DNA from: Bradyrhizobium tropiciagri
GTDB taxonomy: Bacteria; Pseudomonadota; Alphaproteobacteria; Rhizobiales; Xanthobacteraceae
Length of the DNA stretch: 64,000 bases
NCBI RefSeq assembly: GCF_001189845.1
Contig: NZ_LFLZ01000005.1
Coordinates: 124,001 to 188,000 of the forward strand
Direction of reading: 5' to 3'
Position numbers and translations under genes: made by a program. The notes under the pieces are model-generated. The model was not told the DNA's origin, searched no databases, and saw only the letters and a list, made by a program, of their open reading frames with translations. Shown piece after piece: positions 41,202-50,374 of this stretch. Each line of letters starts with the position of its first letter. The first letter of the stretch is position 1.

Positions 41202-41596
41202 GTCATCGCCCGGCTCGACCGGGCGATCCAGTATCCCAGAGACCTATCCGCCACCACCGGCAATCTCCGGGTAAAGATCGATCCAGTCCGGATTGTCCCT
41301 CTCGATCAGGGCAATCTTCCACGCACGCGGCCACTTCTTGAGCCGCTTCTCACGCTTGATCGCGTTCTCCGGATCATCGAACTGCTCGAAGTAAACGAGT
41401 TTCACCACATCGTACTTCTCGGTGAAACTCTCGATGAGTTTCAGCTTGTGCTCGCCGACGCGACGAATGAGGTCATTTGTCACGCCGACGTAGAGCGTGC
41501 CGCCGATGTGGCTGGCGAGGATGTAGACGTAGAAGCTGCGCGTCCCCAATTGCGGCCTCTGGGATACTGGATCGCCCGATCAAGTCGGGCGATGAC
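41202..41596. mobile_element. GIY-YIG gene bounded by 40-bp family C terminal inverted repeats
   Basis: The left arm 41202-41241 and the right arm 41557-41596 are inverted copies of each other with three mismatches in 40 bp. Two of the mismatches compensate each other in the small stem inside the arm (G-C becomes A-T), so the hairpin CGCCCG...CGGGCG is kept. The interior of 315 bp is almost entirely the GIY-YIG coding region. Dispersed family C copies without a gene have the same kind of arms. This is interpreted as a small mobile or formerly mobile unit; no target-site duplication is evident. Confidence 0.6.
41244..41549 (-). CDS. GIY-YIG endonuclease domain protein
   Basis: The product is 101 aa from a TTG at 41549. 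The GIY-YIG fold is clear: YVYILASHIGGTLYVGVTND (residues 7-26), R29/R30 in LIRRVGEHK, and the catalytic glutamate E67 in AIKREKRLKKWPRAWKIALI. This is the stand-alone YhbQ-like group, which has a single nuclease domain and no UvrC or DNA-binding module. AGAGG 6 bp upstream of the TTG belongs to the repeat arm. The stop codon lies directly beside the other arm. Target and role are unknown. Confidence 0.88.
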   Translation of the reverse strand: MGTRSFYVYILASHIGGTLYVGVTNDLIRRVGEHKLKLIESFTEKYDVVKLVYFEQFDDPENAIKREKRLKKWPRAWKIALIERDNPDWIDLYPEIAGGGG

Positions 41597-41641
41597 ACCG
41601 ATTGGGTGGCGCGAGCGCGCCAAACAACTTCTAAGCAACAA

Positions 41642-42850
41642 TCACTCCCCCGCCTGCAGCTTGCGCGGGGCGGGGAACAGGTCGGTGGCGGCAGGCTTGA
41701 CGAAGCGCGGCACCTCGATCGGGGTCTCGGACTTGCTGAAGTCGAGCTCCTCGATGCGGCCGGCGCGCTTCTCGATCTTGTCGGCGGAGATCAGGATCTG
41801 CCTGACGTCCTCGTTGACCTGGCCGAAATGGTTTTGCAGCTTGAGCACGCGCTCGCGCAGGCGGCCGAGGTCATCACCAAGGTGCATCACCTCGTTGCGG
41901 ATCTGGTCGGCGGCGTCGCGGATCCGCGCGTCCTTCAGGATCTGCTGCATCACCTGGATCGCCAGCATCAAAAGCGAGGGCGACACCAGCACGACGCGGG
42001 CGCGATAGGCCTTCTGGATCACGTCGTCGAAGCCGTCATGGATTTCGGCATAGACCGATTCCGACGGCACGAACATCAACGCGGTGTCCTGGGTCTCGCC
42101 CGGGATCAAATATTTCTCCGCGATGTCGCTGACATGCTTCAGCACGTCGGCGCGCAATCGCTGGCTGGCGAATTTGCGTTCCTCGTCGCTGCGTGCATCG
42201 TGCAGCGCGGTCATGGCCTCCAGCGGAAATTTCGCGTCGATGCAGAGCGGGCGCTGGTCGGGCAGGAACACCACGCAGTCCGGCCGCTTGCCCGTGGTCA
42301 GCGTGTACTGGAACTCGAACGAGCCCTTCGGCATGCCGTCCTGGACGATCGCCTCCATCCGCGCCTGGCCGAACGCGCCGCGCGATTGCTTGTTGGCGAG
42401 CACGTCGCGCAAGGTCGTCACTTGGGTGGTGAGCTCGTTGAGGTTCTTGTGGGCGTGGTCGATGATGCCGAGCCGCTCATGCAGCACGCGCAGCGAATCC
42501 ATCGTGTTGCGGGTCGATTGTTCCATCGACTGGCCGACCCGGTGGGTCACCGAGTCCAGCCGCTCGTTGACGGCGCGGGCCATCTCGGCCTGGCGGCCGG
42601 CCAGCGCCTGCGCCATGGCGTCGACCCGCCCGGAGGATTCGCTCTGGGCGCGCAGCATGTCGGCGAGCCGCTCCTCCAACTCGTCGGCGCGAATGGCCTG
42701 GGCCATCGCGAGTTCCGCGCCGCGCCGGCTGGCGCGCGCGATCACCACGGCGATGGCGAACAGCAGGATCAGCGCCAGCGCGCCAAGGCCGATCAGCGCG
42801 TCGGAGACGCGGACCGGAAGGTCGCCCATGGTGAGGAGAATCTCGTTCAT
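41642..42850 (-). CDS. rmuC: DNA recombination protein RmuC
   Basis: The product is 402 aa. An N-terminal membrane anchor (ALIGLGALALILLFAIAVVI) is followed by a long coiled coil (about 45-150) and the RmuC nuclease-like core: QYTLTTGKRPDCVVFLPDQR, LCIDAKFPLEAMTALHDARS and FVPSESVYAEIHDGFDDVIQ. The core resembles PD-(D/E)xK nucleases (D and K in IDAKF). RmuC limits DNA inversions at short repeats in E. coli, which is notable beside so many palindromes. Confidence 0.93.
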   Translation of the reverse strand: MNEILLTMGDLPVRVSDALIGLGALALILLFAIAVVIARASRRGAELAMAQAIRADELEERLADMLRAQSESSGRVDAMAQALAGRQAEMARAVNERLDSVTHRVGQSMEQSTRNTMDSLRVLHERLGIIDHAHKNLNELTTQVTTLRDVLANKQSRGAFGQARMEAIVQDGMPKGSFEFQYTLTTGKRPDCVVFLPDQRPLCIDAKFPLEAMTALHDARSDEERKFASQRLRADVLKHVSDIAEKYLIPGETQDTALMFVPSESVYAEIHDGFDDVIQKAYRARVVLVSPSLLMLAIQVMQQILKDARIRDAADQIRNEVMHLGDDLGRLRERVLKLQNHFGQVNEDVRQILISADKIEKRAGRIEELDFSKSETPIEVPRFVKPAATDLFPAPRKLQAGE

Positions 42851-43020
42851 GCCGTCCGTTGTAGCCGATTCGCTCTCGGACGCGAACGAAGAGGGAACGT
42901 TTATGGTAAATGCTTTCCGAATTTTCTTGGTTAACCGGGGGTGAAGAAACGTGGTTAAGGTTGTCTTACCAGGTTCCTGAGCGCATTGACCGCATCAGGC
43001 CCGCAGCTTAAATCGCCGCC

Positions 43021-43548
43021 ATGGCTTTAAGAGAAATCATCATCCTGCCGGACAAGCAGTTGCGGCTGGTGTCGAAACCGATCGAGAAGGTGACGCCGGA
43101 GATCCGCAAGCTCGCCGACGACATGCTCGAGACCATGTATGACGCGCCCGGCATCGGGCTTGCGGCGATCCAGGTCGCGCAGCCGCTGCGGCTGATCACC
43201 ATGGACCTCGCCAAGCGCGACGAGAACGGCGAGACCACGCCGCAGCCGCGGGTGTTCATCAATCCGGAGATCATCTCGCATTCGGAAGAGCTGTCGGTCT
43301 ACGAAGAGGGTTGCCTGTCGATTCCCGAATATTACGAGGAGGTCGAGCGCCCGGCGCGGGTGCGCCTGCGCTTCATCGATCTCGACGGCAAGCTGCATGA
43401 GGAGGACGCCGAGGGGCTCTACGCCACCTGCATTCAGCACGAGATCGACCATCTCAACGGCGTGCTGTTCGTGGACTATCTGTCGAAGCTGAAGCGCGAC
43501 CGCGTCTTCAAGAAATTCGAGAAGGCCGCCAAGCGCGCGGCGGAGTAA
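43021..43548 (+). CDS. def: Peptide deformylase
   Basis: The product is 175 aa with all three motifs: GIGLAA (44-49), EGCLS (96-100, metal ligand C98) and QHEIDH (139-144, ligands H140 and H144, catalytic E141). It removes the formyl group from new proteins. It forms a def-fmt-truA operon with 33 bp to fmt. Confidence 0.97.
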   Translation: MALREIIILPDKQLRLVSKPIEKVTPEIRKLADDMLETMYDAPGIGLAAIQVAQPLRLITMDLAKRDENGETTPQPRVFINPEIISHSEELSVYEEGCLSIPEYYEEVERPARVRLRFIDLDGKLHEEDAEGLYATCIQHEIDHLNGVLFVDYLSKLKRDRVFKKFEKAAKRAAE

Positions 43549-43581
43549 CGCGCCCTCCGACGCCCGGAAGAATCTGATCGC

Positions 43582-44517
43582 ATGCCTCTCCGCCTGATCT
43601 TCATGGGCACGCCCGATTTCGCCGTGCCGACATTGCTGGAACTGGTGGCGCACGGCCATGAGGTCGTGGCCGTCTACACCCGCGCGCCGAAGCCCGGTGG
43701 TCGCCGCGGCCTGCAATTGCAGCCGACGCCGGTCGAGCAGGAGGCGCGCCGCCTCGGTATTCCTGTGCTGACACCGAAAACGCTCAGGACGGACGAAGCG
43801 CTCGAGGCGTTTCGCGCGCATGACGCGGATGCCGCAGTCGTCGTCGCCTACGGCATGATCCTGCCGCAGGCCATCCTCGACGCGCCCAGGCTCGGCTGCT
43901 TCAACCTGCATGCTTCGCTGTTGCCGCGCTGGCGCGGCGCCGCACCGATCAACCGCGCCATCATGGCGGGCGATGCCGAGAGCGGCGTGATGGTGATGAA
44001 GATGGATGTCGGCCTCGACACCGGCGACGTCGCGATGGCCGAGCGGCTGCCGATCACGGACAGCATGACGGCATCCGATGTGCACGACGCGCTGGCGCCG
44101 CTCGGCGCCGATCTGATGGTGCGCGCGATGGGCGGGCTGCAGCGCGGCGGCTTGCAACTGACCAAGCAGAGCGAGGACGGCGTCACCTACGCCGCCAAGA
44201 TCGAGAAGGCCGAGGCGCGGATCGACTGGACACAGCCGGCGCACGCGGTGCTGCGGCACATTCACGGGCTGTCGCCGTTCCCCGGCGCCTGGTGCGAACT
44301 CGCCGGCGAGGGTGAGCCGGTGCGGCTGAAGATCCTGCGCTGCGAGCTGGCAAAAGGCTCGGGCCAACCGGGCGACGTGCTCGACGATCATCTCGCGATC
44401 GCCTGCGGCAATGGCGCAGTCCGGATTATCGAGCTTCAGCGCGCCGGCAAAGGCCCGATGAAAGCAGCGGACTTCTTGCGCGGCACGCCGCTGAAGCCGC
44501 CTGCGCGGCTCACCTGA
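43582..44517 (+). CDS. fmt: Methionyl-tRNA formyltransferase
   Basis: The product is 311 aa. The N-terminal formyltransferase domain contains [16 protein letters not shown] and the catalytic [20 protein letters not shown] (N108, H110), plus [11 protein letters not shown] with the catalytic aspartate. The C-terminal tRNA-binding domain ends [14 protein letters not shown]. The stop codon overlaps the truA start (TGATG). Confidence 0.97.
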   Translation: MPLRLIFMGTPDFAVPTLLELVAHGHEVVAVYTRAPKPGGRRGLQLQPTPVEQEARRLGIPVLTPKTLRTDEALEAFRAHDADAAVVVAYGMILPQAILDAPRLGCFNLHASLLPRWRGAAPINRAIMAGDAESGVMVMKMDVGLDTGDVAMAERLPITDSMTASDVHDALAPLGADLMVRAMGGLQRGGLQLTKQSEDGVTYAAKIEKAEARIDWTQPAHAVLRHIHGLSPFPGAWCELAGEGEPVRLKILRCELAKGSGQPGDVLDDHLAIACGNGAVRIIELQRAGKGPMKAADFLRGTPLKPPARLT

Positions 44518-45254
44518 TGCCCCGCTACAAGCTCACCATCGAATATGACGGCACGCCGTTCTCCGGCTGGCAGATCCAGGACACCGCGCCGACCGTGCAG
44601 GGCGCGCTGGAGACGGCGGTCAAGGCGATCTGCGGCGAGGATGTGCGCGTCCATGGCGCAGGGCGTACCGATGCAGGCGTGCATGCGCGGGGCCAGGTCG
44701 CACATTGCGACATCGCCAAGCATTTTCCGCCGGGCCGCTTTCGCGACGGGCTGAACGCGCATCTGCGGCCCGATCCGATTGCCGTGCTCGCGGCGGATAT
44801 CGTGCCTGACGATTTCGAGGCACGGTTCTCGGCGACCAAGCGGCACTATCTCTATCGCATCACCAACACCCGCGCGAACCTCGCGCTCGATGTCGGCCGC
44901 GTCTGGCGCGTGCCGCGCGCGCTCGATGCTGACGCGATGCACGCCGCGGCGCAACGGCTGCTCGGCAAGCATGATTTCACCACCTTCCGCGACACCGAGT
45001 GCCAGGCCAAGTCGCCGGAGAAGACGCTCGACCAGCTCGACGTCACGCGCGACGGCGCTGCAATCAACATCGTGACCTCGGCGCGCTCGTTCCTGCACAG
45101 CCAGGTGCGTTCGATGGTCGGCTCGCTGGTCTGGGTTGGCGAAGGCCGCTGGAGTGCGGACGATCTTTTCGCCGCACTCACCGCCCGCAACCGCGCCGCC
45201 TGCGGCCCCGTGGCGCCACCCGACGGGCTCTATCTGATGCGGGTGGATTACTAG
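44517..45254 (+). CDS. truA: tRNA pseudouridine(38-40) synthase TruA
   Basis: The product is 245 aa. The catalytic aspartate D52 is in [24 protein letters not shown]-like start ([16 protein letters not shown]), KRHYLYRI and [15 protein letters not shown] are typical TruA blocks. It modifies uridines 38-40 of the anticodon arm. Confidence 0.96.
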   Translation: MPRYKLTIEYDGTPFSGWQIQDTAPTVQGALETAVKAICGEDVRVHGAGRTDAGVHARGQVAHCDIAKHFPPGRFRDGLNAHLRPDPIAVLAADIVPDDFEARFSATKRHYLYRITNTRANLALDVGRVWRVPRALDADAMHAAAQRLLGKHDFTTFRDTECQAKSPEKTLDQLDVTRDGAAINIVTSARSFLHSQVRSMVGSLVWVGEGRWSADDLFAALTARNRAACGPVAPPDGLYLMRVDY

Positions 45255-45268
45255 ACGAGGTTGACTTC

Positions 45269-45346
45269 GTAGGATGGGTGGAGCGAAGCGATACCCATCA
45301 TCTCGCCACGAATGCGATGGGTATCGCTGCGCTCCACCCATCCTAC
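45269..45346. repeat. Palindromic repeat, family I
   Basis: GTAGGATGGGTGGAGCGAAG pairs with GCTGCGCTCCACCCATCCTAC, with inner GATACCCATC/GATGGGTATC. It lies between truA and dapE, which are convergent, and may act as a 3' hairpin for either gene. The rest of the gap to 45444 holds a T-rich string (GGTTGTTTTCGATATTTTTG) of unknown meaning. Confidence 0.85.
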
Positions 45347-45444
45347 GCGATCTACTGCATCTGGTGCCGGTGGATCACCAGCGACCCCAATCCCTACTGT
45401 GCATGGGGTTGTTTTCGATATTTTTGTCTGGCCGAGCGGCTGGA

Positions 45445-46599
45445 TTACGCAAAATACCGGTCCAGCACGCCCCGATAGATCCGCGTCAGCTTCTCGAGAT
45501 CAGCCACCGGCGTGCGCTCGTCGATCTGGTGCATGGTCTGGCCGACCAGGCCGAATTCGATCACCGGGCAATAGCTCGAGATGAAGCGCGCGTCCGACGT
45601 GCCGCCCGAGGTCGAAAGCTCCGGCTTGCGGCCGGTGATCTCCTCGATCGCCGCGACCGCAAGGTCGGTGAACGGGCCGGGCTGGGTGACGAATACGTTC
45701 GAGTTCGACGGCTGCCAGTCGATGCGGGCGCGGATGCGGTTGCCGCAGGCCTTCGCCAGCCGCTCATCGACCAGCTGCCGCAGGCTCTCCTGGGTGTGGT
45801 TGTCGTTGTAGCGGATGTTGAACTTCGCGCGCGCCTGACCGGGGATCACATTGCTCGCGGGGTTGCCGACGTCGACGGTGGTGAATTCGAGGTTGCTGGC
45901 CTGGAACTGGGCGCTGCCGTGATCGAGCGGCTCGTCGCTCAGTGCCACGATCAGCCGCGAGATATCAGGTACCGGATTCGAGGCGCGGTGCGGATAGGCA
46001 ACGTGGCCCTGCACGCCGTCGACGACCAGTGTGCCGGATTGCGAGCCGCGCCGGCCGATCTTGATCATGTCGCCGAGCACCTCGACATTCGACGGCTCGC
46101 CGAGCACGCAATGGTCGAACTTTTCGCCGCGCTCGGCGCACCATTGCAGCAGCTTGACGGTGCCGTTGATCGAGACGTCTTCCTCGTCGCCGGTGATCAG
46201 GAACGAGATCGAGCCGTTAGGCTTGCCGCCATGGTCGTTCAGATATTGCAGCACCGCGGCGACGCTGCAGGCGATGCCGCCCTTCATGTCGACGGCGCCG
46301 CGGCCGTAGAGATAGCCGTCCTTCACCTCGCCGGAGAACGCACCGAGCGTCCACGCCGCTTCATCGCCGGGCGGCACCACGTCGGTGTGGCCGGCAAAGG
46401 TGATGTGCGGCGAAGCACTGCCGATGCGGGCATAGAGATTGTCGATGTCGGCGGTGCCGGGCTCGGAGAACGTCACGCGGTGGACGTCGAAGCCTGCGGC
46501 TTTCAGCAGGCCTTCGAGCACGCCAAGCGCGCCGGCGTCGGCCGGGGTGACGGAGGGGCAGCGAACCAGATCGCGGGTAATCGAGACGGCATCACTCAT
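45445..46599 (-). CDS. dapE: Succinyl-diaminopimelate desuccinylase
   Basis: The product is 384 aa of the M20 metallopeptidase family. The zinc ligands are H71 and D73 in [12 protein letters not shown], the bridging aspartate in [14 protein letters not shown], the glutamates in [13 protein letters not shown], and a late histidine in [12 protein letters not shown]. It releases LL-diaminopimelate for lysine and peptidoglycan. dapD lies just upstream on the same strand with one membrane protein gene between. Confidence 0.95.
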   Translation of the reverse strand: MSDAVSITRDLVRCPSVTPADAGALGVLEGLLKAAGFDVHRVTFSEPGTADIDNLYARIGSASPHITFAGHTDVVPPGDEAAWTLGAFSGEVKDGYLYGRGAVDMKGGIACSVAAVLQYLNDHGGKPNGSISFLITGDEEDVSINGTVKLLQWCAERGEKFDHCVLGEPSNVEVLGDMIKIGRRGSQSGTLVVDGVQGHVAYPHRASNPVPDISRLIVALSDEPLDHGSAQFQASNLEFTTVDVGNPASNVIPGQARAKFNIRYNDNHTQESLRQLVDERLAKACGNRIRARIDWQPSNSNVFVTQPGPFTDLAVAAIEEITGRKPELSTSGGTSDARFISSYCPVIEFGLVGQTMHQIDERTPVADLEKLTRIYRGVLDRYFA

Positions 46600-46616
46600 A
46601 CGCCTCGCTTAACACG

Positions 46617-47237
46617 TCACAGCGCCGGTGGACCAGCTTTGTGCGGCACGATATCGAGCTCGCTTTGCTGATCCCAGCCCTGCGTGGATCGCGACCCAGT
46701 GCCGCGGCCGCCTCCGCGGCTCACATGGGTTTTTCCCAGCGGATTGGGACCGTAGCGATTGGGGTAAGAGGTGCCGCGCAGAAACGCCAGCTCGATGAAG
46801 CCCCAGATGTAGAGCACGAACACGATCATGCCCGCAGCCGCCATCAAATAGGATTGGTCTGGAAGCCGGTCCGAGAACTGACTCATGAGGCCGGGGAGGA
46901 CGAAGTACGGCACCATCCACCAGCCACTCTTGTCGCGGTCGTGCAGGCGCTTGATCGAGACCGCGATATAGACCCAGACGAACAAGAACGTTCCGCAGGC
47001 CTTGACCAGCAAGGTCGGCAATCCGGCCCATGTCAGCGATTTGTAGCTGTCCGGGTCGAAGGCCCGGAAGATGTCGTCGACGTTGAAGCCAAACGAGCCG
47101 GTCTTGCCGCCGAGGCCGGCCAGGACCACGAGCGCCGCCAGGAACAACATCCAGCAGACGATGATCAGCACTCCGAGCCAGAACTTGGCCCGGTTGATGC
47201 GGCCCTTGAAGCCGAACAGGTAATTGGCCCAGTCCAT
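46617..47237 (-). CDS. DUF805 membrane protein
   Basis: The product is 206 aa. It begins MDWANYLFGFKGRINRAKFW, the typical DUF805 opening, and has about four membrane helices with the internal motif IAVSIKRLHDRDKSGWWMVP. The polar C-terminal 45 residues are variable. Function unknown. It lies between dapD and dapE. The only good Shine-Dalgarno (GGAG, 9 bp before the ATG) is inside the 3' arm of a strong hairpin. Confidence 0.88.
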   Translation of the reverse strand: MDWANYLFGFKGRINRAKFWLGVLIIVCWMLFLAALVVLAGLGGKTGSFGFNVDDIFRAFDPDSYKSLTWAGLPTLLVKACGTFLFVWVYIAVSIKRLHDRDKSGWWMVPYFVLPGLMSQFSDRLPDQSYLMAAAGMIVFVLYIWGFIELAFLRGTSYPNRYGPNPLGKTHVSRGGGRGTGSRSTQGWDQQSELDIVPHKAGPPAL

Positions 47238-47243
47238 GAAAAT

Positions 47244-47282
47244 AAACTCCGGGCAGCGGCAATGTTTCGCTGCCCGGAGTTT
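47244..47282 (-). terminator. Perfect 15-bp hairpin before the DUF805 gene (terminator or translation switch)
   Basis: The arms 47244-47258 and 47268-47282 pair perfectly around a 9-nt loop. Read leftward, as transcribed from dapD, the hairpin is followed by TTATTTTC and then the ATG of the DUF805 gene, so it resembles an intrinsic terminator for dapD. The 3' arm contains the GGAG that would be the ribosome-binding site of DUF805. On the plus strand it is followed by TTTTG. Confidence 0.65.
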
Positions 47283-47323
47283 TGTCGGCGTCAGACGGAA
47301 ATTGGTTCGATCAGGCTAGATCC

Positions 47324-47427
47324 GTCATCCTGAGGTGCGAGCGGAGCGAGCCTCGAAGGGTGCACGGCCACCAGCCGGGCCGTCGACCCTTCGAGGGCCG
47401 CTGAAGAAGCGGCCACCTCAGGGTGAC
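47324..47427. repeat. Palindromic repeat, family A copy 4
   Basis: GTCATCCTGAGGTGCGAGCG pairs with the far end GCGGCCACCTCAGGGTGAC, and the centre CTCGAAGGGTGCACGGCC faces GGGCCGTCGACCCTTCGAGG. It lies between the hairpin and dapD. Confidence 0.85.
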
Positions 47428-47456
47428 AGTGATCGACTGTTGTTGCGGAAGACTGC

Positions 47457-48302
47457 TCAGTCCCGCAGCAGCTCGTTGATGCTGGTCTTGGCGCGGGTGC
47501 GCTCGTCGACGCGCTTGACGATCACGGCGCAGGCGGTGGCAGGGCCGGGCTGGCCGTTCTTCAGCGGCTTGGCCGGCAGCGTGCCCGGCACCACGACGGC
47601 ATATTCCGGGACCTCGCCGACGAAGATCTCGCCGGTCTCGCGGTCGACGATCTTGGTCGAGGCGCCGAGGAACACGCCCATCGACAGCACCGCGCCCTTG
47701 CGCACAATCACGCCCTCGGCAACTTCGCTGCGCGCGCCGATGAAGCAGTCGTCCTCGACGATCACGGGTTCGGCCTGCAGCGGCTCGAGCACACCGCCGA
47801 TGCCGACGCCGCCCGAGATGTGCACGCGCTTGCCGATCTGGGCGCAGGAGCCGACCGTCGACCAGGTGTCGATCATGGTCGCTTCATCGACATAGGCGCC
47901 GAGATTGACGAAGGAGGGCATCAGCACGACGTTCCTGGCGATGAAGGCCGAGCGGCGCACGATCGCGCCGGGCACGGCGCGGAAGCCGGCGTCGCGGAAG
48001 CGGTTCTCGCCCCAGCCCTCGAACTTCGACGGCACCTTGTCCCACCACGATGCCTTGCCCGGGCCGCCTGCAATCTGGCCCATGTCGTTGAGGCGGAACG
48101 AGAGCAGCACGGCCTTCTTCAGCCATTGATTGACCTTCCACTTGCCGCTGGCCTCGCGTTCGGCGACGCGGGCCTCGCCCTTGTCGAGCAGCTCCAGTGC
48201 GTGATCGACGGCCTCGCGGACCTCGCCCTTGGTCGCGGTCGAGATGCCTTCGCGGGCGTCGAACGCGGTGTTGACGGTGGTTTCGAGGGCGGACAGCGAC
48301 AT
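47457..48302 (-). CDS. dapD: Tetrahydrodipicolinate N-succinyltransferase
   Basis: The product is 281 aa from the ATG at 48302; 26 further upstream codons lack support. The N-terminal helical domain is followed by a left-handed beta helix of hexapeptide repeats ([60 protein letters not shown]). It makes N-succinyl-2-amino-6-oxopimelate in lysine and peptidoglycan synthesis, two steps before DapE. Confidence 0.95.
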   Translation of the reverse strand: MSLSALETTVNTAFDAREGISTATKGEVREAVDHALELLDKGEARVAEREASGKWKVNQWLKKAVLLSFRLNDMGQIAGGPGKASWWDKVPSKFEGWGENRFRDAGFRAVPGAIVRRSAFIARNVVLMPSFVNLGAYVDEATMIDTWSTVGSCAQIGKRVHISGGVGIGGVLEPLQAEPVIVEDDCFIGARSEVAEGVIVRKGAVLSMGVFLGASTKIVDRETGEIFVGEVPEYAVVVPGTLPAKPLKNGQPGPATACAVIVKRVDERTRAKTSINELLRD

Positions 48303-48415
48303 CGGGACAATCCTTGGACGTATCGGGGATATCAGGGGAATTTTGCCGGGCTTTTTCGGGATTTGAGACCGCGGAGTCAAGGCAAACTCCTTCGCCGGGA
48401 CGACGTGAGGAAAGA

Positions 48416-49111
48416 TCAGGGCCTTCCGTTCAACCGCTGCAGGAAGCCGGTGAGATCGTCGGTGACATGGTCGACATAGGCGGCGTCGCGGCCTTCGAGC
48501 TCCCAGGTCTCGCGCACCACCTCCTGGCTGCCGTCGGGCACCACCAGCACCGTGGTCATGCCGAGCTCATGCGGCACCACCAGGTTACGCGCGAGGTCTT
48601 CGAACATCGCGGCTTTCGCCGGATCGACGTCGTGCAGCGTGAGGAACTTCTGGTAGGTCTGCGGCGCCGGCTTCGGCTCAAGATCGGCGGCGATGATGTC
48701 GAACACGCCGTCGAAATGATGGCCGATGCCGAGCCGACCCAGCACAGCATCGACATGGTCGACCGAGCCGTTGGTCAGGATCAGCTTGCGCCCCGGCAGT
48801 TTTGCGATCGCAGCGCCCATCACCGGATTCGGCTGCAGCGGCGAGTGGTCGATCTTGTGCACATAGGCGAGATAGTCGTCGGCCTGCACGCCGTGCTCGG
48901 TCATCATGCCGCGCATCGTCGTGCCGTAGCGCAGATAATAGTCCTTCTGCAGCCGCCGCGCCTCCTCGGGCGAGATCTTCAGCCAGTTGCCGACGAACTC
49001 GCCGATCCGCGCATCGACCTGCTGCCACAGGTTGACATGATGCGGGTACAGCGTGTTGTCGAGGTCGAACACCCAGGTTTCGACATGGCTGAAGCTGCGG
49101 GGAGTTTTCAT
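48416..49111 (-). CDS. Pyrimidine 5'-nucleotidase-type HAD hydrolase
   Basis: The product is 231 aa. HAD motif I is [16 protein letters not shown] near residues 14-29, with the two [10 protein letters not shown]. Motif II is [15 protein letters not shown], motif III includes the lysine in [10 protein letters not shown], and motif IV is [11 protein letters not shown]. The arrangement matches pyrimidine 5'-nucleotidases of the Sdt1/YjjG group. It lies upstream of dapD on the same strand, 113 bp away. Confidence 0.88.
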   Translation of the reverse strand: MKTPRSFSHVETWVFDLDNTLYPHHVNLWQQVDARIGEFVGNWLKISPEEARRLQKDYYLRYGTTMRGMMTEHGVQADDYLAYVHKIDHSPLQPNPVMGAAIAKLPGRKLILTNGSVDHVDAVLGRLGIGHHFDGVFDIIAADLEPKPAPQTYQKFLTLHDVDPAKAAMFEDLARNLVVPHELGMTTVLVVPDGSQEVVRETWELEGRDAAYVDHVTDDLTGFLQRLNGRP

Positions 49112-49156
49112 CGTGGCCCTCTACCTGATAGCGCGAACGTCGCCCAGCCCTCCGCC

Positions 49157-49273
49157 GTCGTCCTGGCGAAAGCCAGGACCCATACCGCGGAATCCATCAA
49201 TAAGGCACGATGCTCGTCGTTCTTCGCCAAATGCAGTCTTGTGGTTATGGGTCCTGACTTTCGCCAGGACGAC
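49157..49273. repeat. Palindromic repeat, family G
   Basis: GTCGTCCTGGCGAAAGCCAG, itself a small hairpin, opens the repeat and GACTTTCGCCAGGACGAC closes it. The second arms GGACCCATA and TATGGGTCC also pair. It lies between the HAD gene and the frameshifted DUF1036 gene. Confidence 0.85.
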
Positions 49274-49301
49274 AGTGATGTATGTGGCGCCGCTGTCTTC
49301 A

Positions 49302-50374
49302 TCACGGCATCGCAAAGCGCAGCGTCTTGCCGCCGCTGGTCATGTCGACGGTGGTGAAACCGAGCGCGGTGAGGCCGCGCGTGGTGCAGTCGCCCTGCTC
49401 GTTGACCTCGAACTTGCTGTCGCGGGTGCAGAGCTGCACCGCGCCGCCCCAGTTCAGCGGCTTGTCCTTGATGCGGATCGCCCGGTTGTCGTTGTCGACT
49501 GCTTCGGCGAAGGAATAGATCTGTTTCGGCGTGCCCGTGACGTCGGGATGCAGGCACTTGCCGGGATCGATCCGATACCAGCCGCGGCTGGTCACGGCCT
49601 TGCCGTCGTCGGTCGCGACCGCGGCCATCACCTTGTACTGCGTGTCGTTGCACCAGGTCAGTCCCGTCGGCGACGGCTTTTGCACGGCGTCGACCATGGT
49701 GGTGAAGAAGTTCGGCGACTGCACGATGTCGCTGGCGAGCCCGCGGCTCTTGAGGAAAGCCGACAGTGCGCTCTGGGTCTTCGGCCCGTCGACGCCGTCG
49801 ATCGGTGCCGCATCGTAGCCCGCGATCACCAAGAGGCGCTGGATGCCGGCGAGCCGCGCCTGCTCGTCGTCATACTCGCTGTCCTCGGCGAGATAGGCGA
49901 CAAGATTGCCGTCATCGGTCTGCGTCGGCGTGATCTGCGTGAACTGCGCCGGCGTCTGGCCGGAGCGGCATTGCCGCGCGGCGGCGATCACGAAATTGTC
50001 CTGCGCGACACAGAGCGTGTCGGTGCCGTTCTGCGGGATCGGCGAGGCGCCGTAGACGCGAGCGCGCGGGCATTGAGCAGCACGCGGTCGGCGGCCAGCG
50101 CGCCCTGCACCACGACCCGGCAGGTCGCGGGATCGATGCGGAACCAGCCGCGCGTTGCGGTTGCGGCCTTGTCGTCGATGCCGATCGCGGCCTCGATCAC
50201 ATAGCTCATGCGGTTGCAGAGCTTGAGGTCGGCATGCGCCGGCGCCGCCGAGAACAGGAACGACACCAGCGCGGCCGGCAGCGCCATTGCGAGCCGCGTC
50301 GTCGGCGACCGGCGAGGAATCCTCGCCGTGCGTCCCGCGATGGCGGCCTTCATTCGCGCTGCCGCGTCTGCCAT
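49302..50374 (-). pseudogene. Exported DUF1036 protein gene broken by a single-base deletion
   Basis: Two frames together make one DUF1036 protein of about 355 aa. The first part (from 50374) has a signal peptide (ALPAALVSFLFSAAPAHA), then LKLCNRMSYVIEAAIGIDDK and WFRIDPATCRVVVQGALAAD. It then runs into a wrong frame near 50060. The second frame holds RVYGASPIPQNGTDTLCVAQ, which would continue the protein, then a peptidoglycan-binding-like stretch and a second DUF1036 copy (WCNDTQYKVMAAVATDDGKA, GWYRIDPGKCLHPDV). Adding one base near 50058-50062 restores a single frame. The ATG overlaps the argB stop (TAATG). It is either a real lesion or a sequencing error. Confidence 0.75.

Noticed and set aside
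45376..45425. T-rich string between truA and dapE as a terminator or regulatory RNA
   Set aside because: GTTGTTTTCGATATTTTTG has no clear hairpin before it on either strand, so no feature could be supported.
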